Positions 48,359 through 57,122 of a stretch of DNA of 64,000 nucleotides are shown here, one piece after another; the stretch's first letter is position 1; each line of letters begins with the position of its first letter. The notes beneath the pieces were generated by a model that was not told the origin of the DNA, searched no databases, and saw only the letters and a program-made list of their open reading frames with translations. Origin of the DNA: Aestuariimicrobium sp. p3-SID1156 (lineage in GTDB: Bacteria > Actinomycetota > Actinomycetes > Propionibacteriales > Propionibacteriaceae); assembly GCF_025144225.1 (NCBI RefSeq), contig NZ_JALXXB010000007.1:1-64000 (forward strand), written 5' to 3'. Position numbers and translations under genes: made by a program.

Positions 48359-49072
48359 TCAGCGATGGACGGTGGTGCCGATCTTCTCGCCGCTGACGAT
48401 GCGGGAGATGATGCCCTCGGTGTTCAGGTTGAAGAAAATCATCGACAGGTCGTTGTCGCGGGCCAGGGAGATGGCGGTCGCGTCGGCCACCTTGAGGTCG
48501 CGGTTGAGGTACTCGTCGAAGGTGAGGTCGTCGAACATCTTCGCGTCCGGGTTGGTCTTCGGGTCGGAATCGAAGACACCGTCGACGCCCTGCTTGCCCA
48601 TGAGCAGCACGTCGGCACCCACCTCCAGGGCTCGCTGGGCGGCGACAGTGTCGGTCGAGAAATACGGCATGCCGGAGCCGGCGCCGAAGATCACCAGGCG
48701 ACCCTTCTCCATGTGGCGCTCGGCCTTGCGGGGGATGTAGGGTTCGGCGACCTGACCCATGGTGATCGCGGTCTGGACGCGGGTGGCCAGACCGGCTCGC
48801 TCACAGAAGTCCTGCAGAGCCAGGCAGTTCATGACGGTGCCCAGCATGCCCATGTAGTCGGCACGGTCGCGCTGCATCCCCTGCTGCTGGAGCTCGGCGC
48901 CTCGGAAGAAGTTGCCGCCGCCGACCACAATCGCGACCTGGGTGCCGCTGTTGACCACATCGGCGATCTGGTGGGCGATGCTGTCGACCACCTTCGGGTC
49001 CACGCCCAGCTGTCCCCCGCCGAAGACCTCACCGGAGAGCTTCAACAGGATGCGGCTGTACGGCTTGTTCAT
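48359..49072 (-). CDS. pyrH: Uridylate kinase (UMP kinase)
   Basis: Phosphorylates UMP to UDP. Seen: 237 residues from ATG 49072 with GGGAGAA upstream. [28 protein letters not shown] and [20 protein letters not shown] are the amino-acid-kinase-fold motifs, followed by [16 protein letters not shown]. Length is normal; the longer open frame upstream is rejected. Order tsf-pyrH-frr is conserved but is broken here by the plus-strand metal-sensor gene between tsf and pyrH. Confidence 0.96.
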   Translation of the reverse strand: MNKPYSRILLKLSGEVFGGGQLGVDPKVVDSIAHQIADVVNSGTQVAIVVGGGNFFRGAELQQQGMQRDRADYMGMLGTVMNCLALQDFCERAGLATRVQTAITMGQVAEPYIPRKAERHMEKGRLVIFGAGSGMPYFSTDTVAAQRALEVGADVLLMGKQGVDGVFDSDPKTNPDAKMFDDLTFDEYLNRDLKVADATAISLARDNDLSMIFFNLNTEGIISRIVSGEKIGTTVHR

Positions 49073-49188
49073 GGGTTCTCCCTGGGCTTTCGTCCGGCGA
49101 TGTCTGCTGACAGAGCCTACCGCCAATGCAGCCGGGCGCGTATGGAGCGCGTCGGTCTGGGTGGGGGCAGCCCCCTCTGGCAGGTTCC

Positions 49189-49212
49189 ATGCACCTATTG
49201 CAATGTGTGCAT
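49189..49212. promoter_or_regulatory. Dyad-symmetric operator candidate for the ArsR/SmtB sensor
   Basis: ATGCAC-N3-TTGCAA-N3-GTGCAT is symmetric over 24 bases and lies 20 bases upstream of the chosen sensor start. ArsR/SmtB regulators bind inverted repeats overlapping their own promoters, so autorepression is inferred. It is also within the pyrH divergent region (pyrH starts at 49072). Confidence 0.6.
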
Positions 49213-49232
49213 ATGTGACTGATGATGGAGGC

Positions 49233-49721
49233 ATGCCACTCGCCCACCAGTTGGTCTCGGCCGCAGAGCTCTTCCGAGCCCTCGGCTCGCCCGCCCGGTT
49301 GGCGATCCTCCAGGAGTTGGGGCGGGGACCACTGTCGGTCTCAGCCCTGAGCGAGAAGACCGGGATGAGCCAGCCCCTGGTCTCGCAGCATCTCCGCGTC
49401 CTGCGCAGTGCGGGGGCGGTGAGCGTTGAACATTCCGGCCGGGAACGGATCAACCAGCTCGCCGATGAGCATGTGCACCACATCGTGCAGGACACCCTGG
49501 CCCATGTGGGCCACGCCCCATCCCCCACCGACTCCATCGATCACCCAGAGGAGCACGACATGACCGACCAGACCACCCACGAAGCCGCCGAGCACACCTT
49601 TGAGGAACACACCCACGGTGAGCATTGCGGCCACGACGCCATAGAGCATGGTGACCACGTCGACTTCCTGCACGATGGCCACCGCCACGCCGCCCATGAT
49701 GACCACTACGACGAGCACTGA
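49233..49721 (+). CDS. ArsR/SmtB-family metal sensor with His-rich C-terminal extension
   Basis: Predicted zinc- or cobalt-responsive repressor. Seen: 162 residues from ATG 49233 (GTG 49215 is an alternative). A winged helix ([20 protein letters not shown] then [20 protein letters not shown]) is followed by an alpha-5 metal site with Asp78, His80, His91 and His94. This is the D-x-H-x10-H-x2-H spacing known from CzrA-type zinc sensors. Residues 110-162 are a His-rich tail with 14 His and one Cys. A near-perfect ribosome site (GAGGAGCACGAC) precedes Met110, suggesting an internal start as well. Typical sensors end near residue 105-120, so the tail is an in-frame fusion. Confidence 0.85.
   Translation: MPLAHQLVSAAELFRALGSPARLAILQELGRGPLSVSALSEKTGMSQPLVSQHLRVLRSAGAVSVEHSGRERINQLADEHVHHIVQDTLAHVGHAPSPTDSIDHPEEHDMTDQTTHEAAEHTFEEHTHGEHCGHDAIEHGDHVDFLHDGHRHAAHDDHYDEH
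49560..49721 (+). CDS. Nested in-frame start giving a 53-residue His-rich peptide
   Basis: Same frame and stop as the sensor gene, starting at ATG 49560 with GAGGAG six bases upstream. The product would hold 14 His and a CGH motif ([20 protein letters not shown], then [16 protein letters not shown]). I recall short free-standing proteins of this kind in other actinobacteria, with HGDHxDYxHDGHxHA, usually near metal regulators or transporters. Inference: a metal-buffering peptide made alongside, or instead of, the fused form. Function is unproven. Confidence 0.55.
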   Translation: MTDQTTHEAAEHTFEEHTHGEHCGHDAIEHGDHVDFLHDGHRHAAHDDHYDEH

Positions 49722-49832
49722 CCGGTGCCATCCCGACACGTCCCACCGGGACTCATCCGGCGAGAATCCTGAGGACTGACCACCGCAATCGCCTTCATCG
49801 CGGTGGAAACCTGCCGGCACCATGCAACGCTG

Positions 49833-49865
49833 AACGGCCCGGCCCCTCAGGGGGACCGGGCCGTT
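49833..49865. terminator. Bidirectional hairpin between the metal sensor and tsf
   Basis: A 10-bp stem (49833-49842 with 49856-49865) whose loop contains a second small CCCC/GGGG stem. It lies between the convergent stops at 49721 and 49883. Confidence 0.7.
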
Positions 49866-49882
49866 CGAAGCTTCAGCGACGA

Positions 49883-50692
49883 TCAGGCAGCCGCGAAACG
49901 CACGAAGCGGATGACCTTGACGCCACCCTCCTCGAGCAGCTTGCCCACGGTCTTCTTGTCGTCGGAGACGGCCGGCTGGTCAACCAGGCAGACGTCCTTG
50001 AAGAAGCCGTTGACGCGACCCTCGATGATCTTGGGCAGGGCGCCCTCGCGCTTGCCCTCCTCACGGGCGGTGGCCTCAGCGATGCGGCGCTCGTTCTCCA
50101 CGGTCTCGGCAGGAACGTCCTCGCGGCTGACGAACTGAGGGTTCATCGCGGCGATCTGCAGGGCCACTGCGTGCACCAGCTGCTCATTGTCGCCCTCGTA
50201 CTCGACGAGCACACCAACCTGCGGGGGCAGGTCAGCGGCGCGACGGTGCAGGTAGACATGCGCGTCGCCCTTGGCCACGGTGGCCTGGGCCAGCTCGAGC
50301 TTCTCACCGATCTTGACGGCCAGATCGTGGACGGCGTCCTTGACCGACGCGCCGGAGGCCAGGGTGACCTCGTTGGCAGCCTCGACACCCTCGGCGCCGG
50401 CGGCGTCCACCGCAGCGGCGATCTGCTGGGCCAGGGTGACGAACTCCTCGTTCTTGGCGACGAAGTCGGTCTCCGCCCCCAGCTGGATGAGGGCCTTGCC
50501 CGAGGAGGCGACCAGGCCATTGCTGGCCTCACGGTCGGAGCGCTTGGCGGCCTTGGCCGCACCGGACACACGCAGGATCTCAACGGCCTTGTCGAAGTCG
50601 CCGTTAGCCTCGGTGAGCGCCTTCTTGGCGTCCATCATGCCGGCGCCAGTGGCGTCACGGAGCTTCTTGACATCGGCAGCAGTGATTGCCAT
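49883..50692 (-). CDS. tsf: Translation elongation factor Ts
   Basis: Nucleotide exchange factor for EF-Tu. Seen: 269 residues starting [20 protein letters not shown] with [20 protein letters not shown]. The [10 protein letters not shown] motif of the core domain follows ([20 protein letters not shown]). Length is typical for actinobacteria. It lies 45 bases downstream of rpsB. Confidence 0.97.
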   Translation of the reverse strand: MAITAADVKKLRDATGAGMMDAKKALTEANGDFDKAVEILRVSGAAKAAKRSDREASNGLVASSGKALIQLGAETDFVAKNEEFVTLAQQIAAAVDAAGAEGVEAANEVTLASGASVKDAVHDLAVKIGEKLELAQATVAKGDAHVYLHRRAADLPPQVGVLVEYEGDNEQLVHAVALQIAAMNPQFVSREDVPAETVENERRIAEATAREEGKREGALPKIIEGRVNGFFKDVCLVDQPAVSDDKKTVGKLLEEGGVKVIRFVRFAAA

Positions 50693-50737
50693 GGGGTTCC
50701 AATCTGTGTGGAGGGTGTCTGGTTGGACGGGTGTGGC

Positions 50738-51658
50738 TCAGTGGGACTCGGGCTGGGCAGCCTCGGCCGCGGCGGCCTCGGGCTGGGCGGCCGGGGCGGC
50801 CTCCTCGACCTCAGCGTTCAGCTGGCCGGCCTGGGGATCCTGGGCCTCGGCCTGCGCGGGAGTCTCGACGACACCCTCGCGGTTGGTCTCGGCAGCAGCC
50901 TGCCCTGCCAGGAGGTCGCGCTCCCAGTCGGGCATGGGCTCGGCCTCGACACCGTCGCTGGACTGGCCGGAGCGGGCCAACAGGCCCTCGGCGGCGGCGT
51001 CGGCGATGATACGGGTCAGCAGCGCGACCGAGCGGATGGCGTCGTCGTTGCCCGGGATCGGGAAGTCGACCTCGTCGGGATCACAGTTGGTGTCCAGGAT
51101 ACCGATGACGGGGATGCGCAGCTTGCGGGCCTCGTCGACAGCCAGGTGCTCCTTCTTGGTGTCGACGATCCAGACAGCCTGCGGGACGCGGGCCATGTCA
51201 CGGATGCCGCCCAGGGTGCGGTCGAGCTTCTCGGCCTCGCGCTTGAGACCCAGCAGCTCCTTCTTGGTCAAGCCGCCGGCGACGGGGTTCTCGAGATCCA
51301 TGCCCTCGAGCTCCTTGAGGCGCTGGACGCGCTTGATGACGGTCTGGAAGTTGGTCAGCATTCCGCCGAGCCAGCGCTGGTTGACGTAGGGCATGCCCAC
51401 GCGGGTGGCCTGCTCGGCGATGGCCTCCTGGGCCTGCTTCTTGGTGCCGACGAACAGCACCTGACCGCCGCGGGCGACGGTCTCCTTGACGAAGGCGTAG
51501 GCCTTGTCGATGTAGGTGAGCGACTGCTGCAGGTCGATGATGTAGATGCCATTGCGCTCGGTGAAAATGAAGCGCTTCATCTTGGGGTTCCAGCGACGGG
51601 TCTGGTGTCCGAAGTGGACGCCGCTCTCAAGCAGCTGGCGAGTGGTGACGACGGCCAT
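50738..51658 (-). CDS. rpsB: 30S ribosomal protein S2
   Basis: Small-subunit protein needed for S1 binding. Seen: 306 residues from ATG 51658 with AGGAGGAA as ribosome site. [36 protein letters not shown] and [19 protein letters not shown] are the signatures. An Ala/Glu/Pro-rich tail of about 65 residues follows the core, common in actinobacteria. The leader carries two hairpins (51675-51727). An open extension upstream is rejected because family similarity starts at 51658. Confidence 0.97.
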   Translation of the reverse strand: MAVVTTRQLLESGVHFGHQTRRWNPKMKRFIFTERNGIYIIDLQQSLTYIDKAYAFVKETVARGGQVLFVGTKKQAQEAIAEQATRVGMPYVNQRWLGGMLTNFQTVIKRVQRLKELEGMDLENPVAGGLTKKELLGLKREAEKLDRTLGGIRDMARVPQAVWIVDTKKEHLAVDEARKLRIPVIGILDTNCDPDEVDFPIPGNDDAIRSVALLTRIIADAAAEGLLARSGQSSDGVEAEPMPDWERDLLAGQAAAETNREGVVETPAQAEAQDPQAGQLNAEVEEAAPAAQPEAAAAEAAQPESH

Positions 51659-51674
51659 GGCCGTTCCTCCTTGG

Positions 51675-51727
51675 GACGCACCCCTTGGTGCGTCGAATCG
51701 GTTCTTCGGCACCGACCATCGGTGCCG
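51675..51727 (-). promoter_or_regulatory. Twin hairpins in the rpsB leader
   Basis: Stem 1 has 8 bp (51675-51682 with 51687-51694, loop CCTT). Stem 2 has 9 bp (51707-51715 with 51719-51727, loop CCA). Both are perfect and sit 17-70 bases before the rpsB ATG. Ribosomal protein leaders often fold for autoregulation. No match to a known class is claimed. Confidence 0.5.
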
Positions 51728-51840
51728 CCTGATGCAGCACGGCCGCGGAGCCGGGGTTGCCGGACCGTCCGCGTCGTTCCGGCCGGCACTGGGGCCATCC
51801 GAATGACTGCATGCGAAGTCAACCCATGGGTGTCGGGTTG

Positions 51841-51981
51841 CTGTCCACAGCTTAGACGCCAGACCCCCGAATCGCCACTTGAACGGGCGTCGCACTGCAA
51901 GCGCGCCTCTCCTCTCCCAGGGACGCACGGAGCTGAGTTGTCCACAGAGTGTTGTCCGTAGCGACCGAGGTGTTGTCCATG
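51841..51981 (+). promoter_or_regulatory. Cluster of DnaA-box-like sites
   Basis: On the plus strand: CTGTCCACA (51841-51849), TTGTCCACA (51938-51946), TTGTCCGTA (51952-51960) and TTGTCCATG (51973-51981). The second is identical to the DnaA box consensus known for high-GC actinobacteria. The first differs by one base and the last two by two bases. All lie between rpsB and the M23 gene. Function unknown; a sequestering site, DnaA-dependent promoter control, or chance are all possible. Confidence 0.45.
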
Positions 51982-53070
51982 GAACGCATCACACTGTTTC
52001 GCCTCCATGATCCCGGCGTGAAGACTCGACACGTCCATCCCTCGCCGGGAACGTATCGGCGCCGGCGCTCCGCCCGCCACGCGGCGCCCCTGCTCTCGCT
52101 GCTGGCAGCAGTGGTCGCCATGATGCTGGCGGGGCTGTGGCAAACCCCCGCCGCGGTCGCGTCGTTGAGGCCGGCCTCGACCACGATCGACGAACTCCAG
52201 CTCCTGTTGCCGGTGGGGGGTGGCGTGACCCGCCCCTTCGAGCAGCCAGAGCACCGCTACGCCTCGGGGCATCGCGGGGTGGACCTGGCTGCCCCCGAGG
52301 GCAGCACAGTGCGCGCCGCAGCCGCCGGCACCGTGGGATTCCTGGGTCGCGTCGCCGGACGTCCGGTGCTGGTGGTCGAGCACGGCAACGGGATCCAGAC
52401 CACCTATGAGCCGGTGATCGCCTCGGTGACCAGCGGGGACAAGGTGCAGGCCGGCCAAGCCCTCGGGGTCCTCGCCTCCGGCGGAGGCCACAGCGGCTCC
52501 CTGCACTGGGGACTGAAGGAGAAAGGGGACTACCTCGACCCCATGCTGCACCTGGCGCCCAGCCAGGCCGGTGGGGCAACGGCGCCGGGCCCCGTACGAC
52601 TGCTCCCGCTCAAGGCCGAGCCCAGGCCGCTCGTGGCAGCTCTGCCACCGGACCTCGGCCTCCCGGGGCAGGGCGGCCTGCCCTCCCCCTCGGCCATCGG
52701 TGGCGGCATCCCGGTGAGTGGGCCCATCACCAGCCCTTATGGGATGCGCCTGCACCCGGTGCTCAAGGTCTGGAAGCTCCACGACGGCGTCGACTACGGG
52801 GCGCCCTGCGGCGCACCCATCCGCTCTGTCTCGGCAGGCAGGGTGGTGCTGGTGGAGAACCATGTGGCCTATGGCAAGCGCGTCATCGTCGACGCAGGAG
52901 GAGGAACTCGCTATGGCTACACCCACCTGTCGACCTTCGGAGTGTCCACCGGTCAGCAGGTGGCGGCCGGGAGCTACCTGGGCTCGGTCGGGTCGACCGG
53001 GTACTCCACCGGATGTCACCTGCACTTCATGGCCTGGCGCAATGGCCAGGTGGTGCCGCCCCCGCGATGA
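51979..53070 (+). CDS. Membrane-anchored or secreted protein with two M23 (LytM) domains
   Basis: Predicted cell-wall peptidase or amidase activator. Seen: 363 residues from ATG 51979. A basic N-terminus (RRRRSAR) is followed by one hydrophobic segment at about 36-60, a signal or anchor. The first M23 domain (about 80-192) has His98 and Asp102 (HRGVD), but Ser174-Leu-His176 replaces the second-site HxH. The second domain (about 245-355) has His268, Asp272 and His347-Leu-His349, an intact zinc set. Known: an M23 gene sits between rpsB and xerC in many actinobacteria, usually with one domain. Start uncertain; GTG 52018 is an alternative. Confidence 0.85.
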   Translation: MERITLFRLHDPGVKTRHVHPSPGTYRRRRSARHAAPLLSLLAAVVAMMLAGLWQTPAAVASLRPASTTIDELQLLLPVGGGVTRPFEQPEHRYASGHRGVDLAAPEGSTVRAAAAGTVGFLGRVAGRPVLVVEHGNGIQTTYEPVIASVTSGDKVQAGQALGVLASGGGHSGSLHWGLKEKGDYLDPMLHLAPSQAGGATAPGPVRLLPLKAEPRPLVAALPPDLGLPGQGGLPSPSAIGGGIPVSGPITSPYGMRLHPVLKVWKLHDGVDYGAPCGAPIRSVSAGRVVLVENHVAYGKRVIVDAGGGTRYGYTHLSTFGVSTGQQVAAGSYLGSVGSTGYSTGCHLHFMAWRNGQVVPPPR

Positions 53071-53118
53071 GGAGATCCCGCACTGAGAAGACTGTGATGC
53101 AGGACGGCGATGATGGGT

Positions 53119-54102
53119 TCAGGCCCGGGGATGGGCCTGGCGGAACGCCTGCCGCAGCCTCTCGCTGCTGACATGGGTGTAGATCTGCGTGGTGGCGAGC
53201 GAGGCGTGGCCCAGCATTTCCTGGACCGATCTCAGGTCTGCCCCGCCCTCGAGCAGATGGGTGGCCATCGCATGCCGCAGACCGTGCGGGCCGACATTCG
53301 GGGCTTCCGGGACGGCCTCGAGCGCGCGGTGCACGAGGCGGCGCACCACACGCTGGTCGATGCGTCCACCGCGGCTGCCCAGGAAGACCGCCGGTCCCGA
53401 GGAGTCCGTGGCCACCTCGCCGCGTCGGCCGAGCCACCTGTCCAGGGCATCCATCGCGGGGTCGCCCAGCGGAACGGACCGCTCCTTGTTGCCCTTCCCA
53501 AGGACCCGGATCGTGCCGCGCGTCCGGTCCACATCATCCACGTCGAGCCCGCAGAGTTCGGCGACCCGGACCCCCGAGCCGTAGAGGACCTCCAGGATCG
53601 CCACGTCACGCAGTCCCAGCACGCCGGCCTCGGGCTCGCCGGCGCGATCGATGGCTGCGCGGAACATCTGCGCGATGTCCTCCTGACCGACGTCGGGCGG
53701 GAGCCGCCGCGGGACCTTGGGCGAGCTCAGGGAACTGGCGATGTCACTGCCGACCAGCTGCTCGCGCACGAGCCAGCGGTAGAAGCCGCGGGCGGCCGAC
53801 GTGCGCCGCTGGAGGCTCGCGGGGGCGGCGCCGGCACGATGCTGGGCTCCCAGCCAGGCGCGAAGATCTGTCAGCACCACCTCGGACCACTGGTGGCGTC
53901 CCCGGCCCACGACGAACCGGGCCAGGTCCTCGAGATCGCCGCCATAACCGCGGATGGTGTGGGAGGACCTGTCCTGTTCGAGGGAGCGCAAGAACTCCTG
54001 CAGTGGTGCTGCCAGGGCCGGGGGGATGGTCTCGGCAGGCGGTCCCGCGGGTGGCGTCGGCCCCCGTTCGGTGCCCGGGGAGTCGTTCGGATCCTGCGCC
54101 AT
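53119..54102 (-). CDS. xerC: Tyrosine recombinase XerC
   Basis: Resolves chromosome dimers at dif with its partner XerD. Seen: 327 residues from ATG 54102. An N-terminal SAM-like core-binding domain (FLRSLEQDRSSHTIRGYGGD) is followed by the catalytic set Arg179, Lys203, His273, Arg276, His299 and Tyr308 (GPHGLRHAMATHLL; LGHASLATTQIYTH). The open frame continues to 54492, but family similarity starts here and GGAGG is close upstream. Conserved next to rpsB. It is assigned as XerC rather than XerD from this context only. Confidence 0.9.
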   Translation of the reverse strand: MAQDPNDSPGTERGPTPPAGPPAETIPPALAAPLQEFLRSLEQDRSSHTIRGYGGDLEDLARFVVGRGRHQWSEVVLTDLRAWLGAQHRAGAAPASLQRRTSAARGFYRWLVREQLVGSDIASSLSSPKVPRRLPPDVGQEDIAQMFRAAIDRAGEPEAGVLGLRDVAILEVLYGSGVRVAELCGLDVDDVDRTRGTIRVLGKGNKERSVPLGDPAMDALDRWLGRRGEVATDSSGPAVFLGSRGGRIDQRVVRRLVHRALEAVPEAPNVGPHGLRHAMATHLLEGGADLRSVQEMLGHASLATTQIYTHVSSERLRQAFRQAHPRA

Positions 54103-54193
54103 GCCCTCCAGCATGACCCAGCTGGCGGGTCTCCCACCAGCGTCCCCGCCGCGCTCTGCTCGATCCGGGTGCACCTTCACTAGGGTTGACGCC

Positions 54194-55213
54194 ATGAACG
54201 AGATCCTGTGGGTCGGTTGTCGCAGTGACGAATCCGGGGAGGGTGGCCTGGTGCGATTGACCGTCGACGGCACCACCATCGAGACCACCGGATCCTGGCC
54301 CCTACCAACGGTCGGTTGGTTGGAGCGGCGCGGAGACATCCTCATCGCGGCCCTCCACCTGGGTGCGTCTGCCGTGGTCGCGCTGCGACTGGACCAGGAC
54401 GGTCCGCACGAGGTGAGCCGGGTGGAGATCGATGGCGCGGATGCCTGCCACATGGCCCTGGACCCCACCGGCACGCAGCTGGCGGTGGCCAACTACACCT
54501 CGGGCTCGGTGAGCCTGGTGGGCGTGGACCAGGACGGCACCCTGTCCCTGGTCGACGCGCTCGAGTTCAATGGCCATTCCGGGGCCGACCCGGAACGGCA
54601 GGACGCCCCGCATGCACACCACGTGGCCTGGCTCGACGAAATCTCACTTCTGGTCTGCGACCTGGGCGCTGACCAGGTGCGGCGACTTCGGGTTCAGGGT
54701 GGGTCTCTGGTCGAGCTCTCCCCCGTCGAATTGCCCGATGGGTTCGGCCCCCGCCATTTGGTGGTGCGCCCTGCCAGCTCCGGGGTCCAGCTGGCGATCT
54801 GCGGCGAGTTGAGCAGCCAGCTCGCCACGGTGGCGCTGGATGAGGACGGCTGGCGTGCGATCGGCATCTTCGAGGGCACCAGGGAACTCGGTGGCCTCCC
54901 GAGCGGTATCCGGCTTGACCGGGACAACCGTCTCTTCGTCGGTCAGCGCGGGGTGAACACCATCGCCTGGGCCGAGTGGCACGAGGATGGCACCATCGGC
55001 CCGGTGCAGGAATCCCCCACGCATGGCGGCGAGGTGCGCGATCTCGTCCTCCACCCCGATGCCCGCCCGGTCACCGTCTGGTCCGCGCTGGTGGGTCGCG
55101 ACGCGGTGGTCGCCATGACTGAGTCGGAGGAGGGGCTGGAGATCGTCGCCGAGCACACCGTGCGCGAACCGATGGCCCTGCTGTTCGACGGAGCTGTCCG
55201 GGCCCTCCGCTAG
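54194..55213 (+). CDS. Lactonase-family beta-propeller protein
   Basis: Related to YbhE/Pgl-type 6-phosphogluconolactonase and other seven-bladed lactonases; the substrate is unproven. Seen: 339 residues from ATG 54194, with ALDPTGTQLAVANYTSGSVS and HAHHVAWLDEISLLVCDLGA, typical of the propeller, then VNTIAWAEWHEDGTIG. Repeated blade motifs run throughout. There is no signal peptide. Nine bases before the amidohydrolase gene, so same transcript. Confidence 0.82.
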   Translation: MNEILWVGCRSDESGEGGLVRLTVDGTTIETTGSWPLPTVGWLERRGDILIAALHLGASAVVALRLDQDGPHEVSRVEIDGADACHMALDPTGTQLAVANYTSGSVSLVGVDQDGTLSLVDALEFNGHSGADPERQDAPHAHHVAWLDEISLLVCDLGADQVRRLRVQGGSLVELSPVELPDGFGPRHLVVRPASSGVQLAICGELSSQLATVALDEDGWRAIGIFEGTRELGGLPSGIRLDRDNRLFVGQRGVNTIAWAEWHEDGTIGPVQESPTHGGEVRDLVLHPDARPVTVWSALVGRDAVVAMTESEEGLEIVAEHTVREPMALLFDGAVRALR

Positions 55214-55222
55214 GTTGGCCTC

Positions 55223-56467
55223 ATGCGCCTGTTCATCACCAATGCCCACGTGGTCCCGGTGGGTTCGGAGTCGTTCGATGGCCACCTGCTGGTCGACGAG
55301 GGAGGCCACCTTGAGGCCCTCGGCACGGATCTGGCCGCCCCTGACGATGCCGAGGTCATCGATGCGGAGGGTGCCTGGCTGACCCCCGGCCTCGTCGAGG
55401 CTCACGGCCACGTCGGCATCTGGGAGGAATTCCACGGGTGGGCTGGCGATGACATCAACGAAACCAGCGAGACCATCGGCGCCCGCTTCCGCGCCCTCGA
55501 CGGCATCCACCCCACCGACGAGGGTTTCCGTGATGCGCTGTCGGGTGGTGTGACGACGATCGTGGCCAAGCCCGGGTCCGCCAACCCGATCGGCGGCCAG
55601 ACGGTCGCGCTCAAGTCCTGGGGGCGCATCGTGGACGAGATGGTGGTCAAGCAGCCTGCTTCGCTGAAGATGGCGCTCGGCGAGAACCCCAAGAAGTTCC
55701 ACGGCGCAGACCAGAACCGTCTGCCGAAGACCCGCATGGGCGTGGCGGCGGTGATCCGCGATGCCTTCAACGGCGCCCGCAACTACAAGGAGTTCCGTGA
55801 CTCCATGCGCGCCGAAGGGCGTCCGTTCACCACCGATCTGACCAACGAGACCCTCGTGCAGGTACTCGACGGACAAGTCCCGGTCAGCCAGCACTGCCAC
55901 CGCGTGGATGACATCGCCACCGCGATCCGGCTGGCCGAGGAGTTCGGCTACCGACTGGTCATCAACCACGGCACCGAGGCGCACCTGATCGCCGATGTCC
56001 TGGCCGAGAAGGACCTTCCCGTGGTGATCGGTCCGCTGCTCACCAGCCGTTCCAAGCTGGAGCTGGAGAACCGTTCGATCGCCAACCCCGGTCTGCTTGC
56101 CCGGGCCGGTGTCCGGGTGGCGCTCACCACCGATGCCCCGGTGGTCCCGATCAACCTCTTGGTGGTCCAGGCCATCCTCGCCGTGAAGGAGGGCCTCGAC
56201 CGGGACACCGCGCTGCGTGCCATCACACTGACTCCGGCCGAGATCATGGGCCTTGACGAGCGCGTGGGCTCGCTGGCCGTCGGCAAGGACGCCGACATGG
56301 TGCTGTGGTCCGGTGATCCGCTCGAGGTCACCAGCCGGCCGATGTCGGTCTTCATTCAGGGACGCCGCGTGTACCGCTACGACTCGGACACCCACCGGGG
56401 TGTCACCCTCGATCCCTACAGCGCGCTGGGACAGACTGTCTCGCGCCCCCACCTCGACTGTGAATGA
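55223..56467 (+). CDS. Metal-dependent amidohydrolase (imidazolonepropionase-like)
   Basis: Predicted hydrolase of a cyclic amide or similar. Seen: 414 residues. [20 protein letters not shown] carries the HxH metal pair. His, His and Asp ligands further on are suggested by [19 protein letters not shown] and [14 protein letters not shown]. The C-terminal [20 protein letters not shown] is standard for the superfamily. Substrate cannot be assigned. Sits between the lactonase and def in one apparent operon. Confidence 0.85.
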   Translation: MRLFITNAHVVPVGSESFDGHLLVDEGGHLEALGTDLAAPDDAEVIDAEGAWLTPGLVEAHGHVGIWEEFHGWAGDDINETSETIGARFRALDGIHPTDEGFRDALSGGVTTIVAKPGSANPIGGQTVALKSWGRIVDEMVVKQPASLKMALGENPKKFHGADQNRLPKTRMGVAAVIRDAFNGARNYKEFRDSMRAEGRPFTTDLTNETLVQVLDGQVPVSQHCHRVDDIATAIRLAEEFGYRLVINHGTEAHLIADVLAEKDLPVVIGPLLTSRSKLELENRSIANPGLLARAGVRVALTTDAPVVPINLLVVQAILAVKEGLDRDTALRAITLTPAEIMGLDERVGSLAVGKDADMVLWSGDPLEVTSRPMSVFIQGRRVYRYDSDTHRGVTLDPYSALGQTVSRPHLDCE

Positions 56468-56483
56468 GACCGAAGGACCACCG

Positions 56484-57098
56484 ATGAGCGAAACCGGAAA
56501 TGTGCTGCCGATCACCCGTTGGGGCGAGGACGTCATGCACGCTCCCACCAGGAGGGTGACCGACTTCGGCCCCGAACTGCAGCAGCTGGTCGCAGACATG
56601 TTCGCCACCATGGAGGCCGCCGAGGGCGTGGGCCTGGCGGGCACCCAAGTCGGCAGGGACCTGGCCATCTTCGTGTACGACTGCCCCGACGACAAGGGCG
56701 TGATGCACCGCGGCGTGGTCTGCAACCCCGAGGTCACGCTGCCGACCGGGCGAGATCGCAACCTGGACGCCTCCGAGGAGGGCTGCCTGTCCTATCCCGG
56801 CGCCTTCGCTCCCCTGGCGCGGCCTGACAAGGCGACCTGCACCGGGCAGGACGAGCACGGCAACCCCGTCACCCTCACGGGCACCGGGCTGTTCGCGCGC
56901 TGCCTGCAGCACGAGACCGACCACTGCAACGGTACCGTCTTCGGCGACCACCTCTCCAGCCGCCACCGCCGCAAGCTCGACCAGCTCCAGGCCCAGTACG
57001 GCCCCCGCTACCCCGAGGACTGGCCGGTCTCCCCCAAGCTCAGCCTCGTCGAGGCCCGCGAAGCAGGACTGGTGGACAGGGACGCCGAGGAGGACTGA
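56484..57098 (+). CDS. def: Peptide deformylase
   Basis: Removes the formyl group from new N-termini. Seen: 204 residues from ATG 56484. [10 protein letters not shown] (motif 1), EEGCLSYPG with Cys101 (motif 2) and QHETDHCNG with His143, Glu144 and His147 (motif 3) are complete. Motif 3 has Cys in place of the usual Leu (HExDHL). A C-terminal tail of about 50 residues follows. Sixteen bases after the amidohydrolase. Confidence 0.95.
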   Translation: MSETGNVLPITRWGEDVMHAPTRRVTDFGPELQQLVADMFATMEAAEGVGLAGTQVGRDLAIFVYDCPDDKGVMHRGVVCNPEVTLPTGRDRNLDASEEGCLSYPGAFAPLARPDKATCTGQDEHGNPVTLTGTGLFARCLQHETDHCNGTVFGDHLSSRHRRKLDQLQAQYGPRYPEDWPVSPKLSLVEAREAGLVDRDAEED

Positions 57099-57122
57099 GC
57101 TCGTAGAGTTTCGGGCGCATCC

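Noticed and set aside
53119..54102. xerC as the integrase of a mobile element
   Set aside because: It lies in the conserved xerC-M23-rpsB context, has XerC length, and no element borders or cargo are present.
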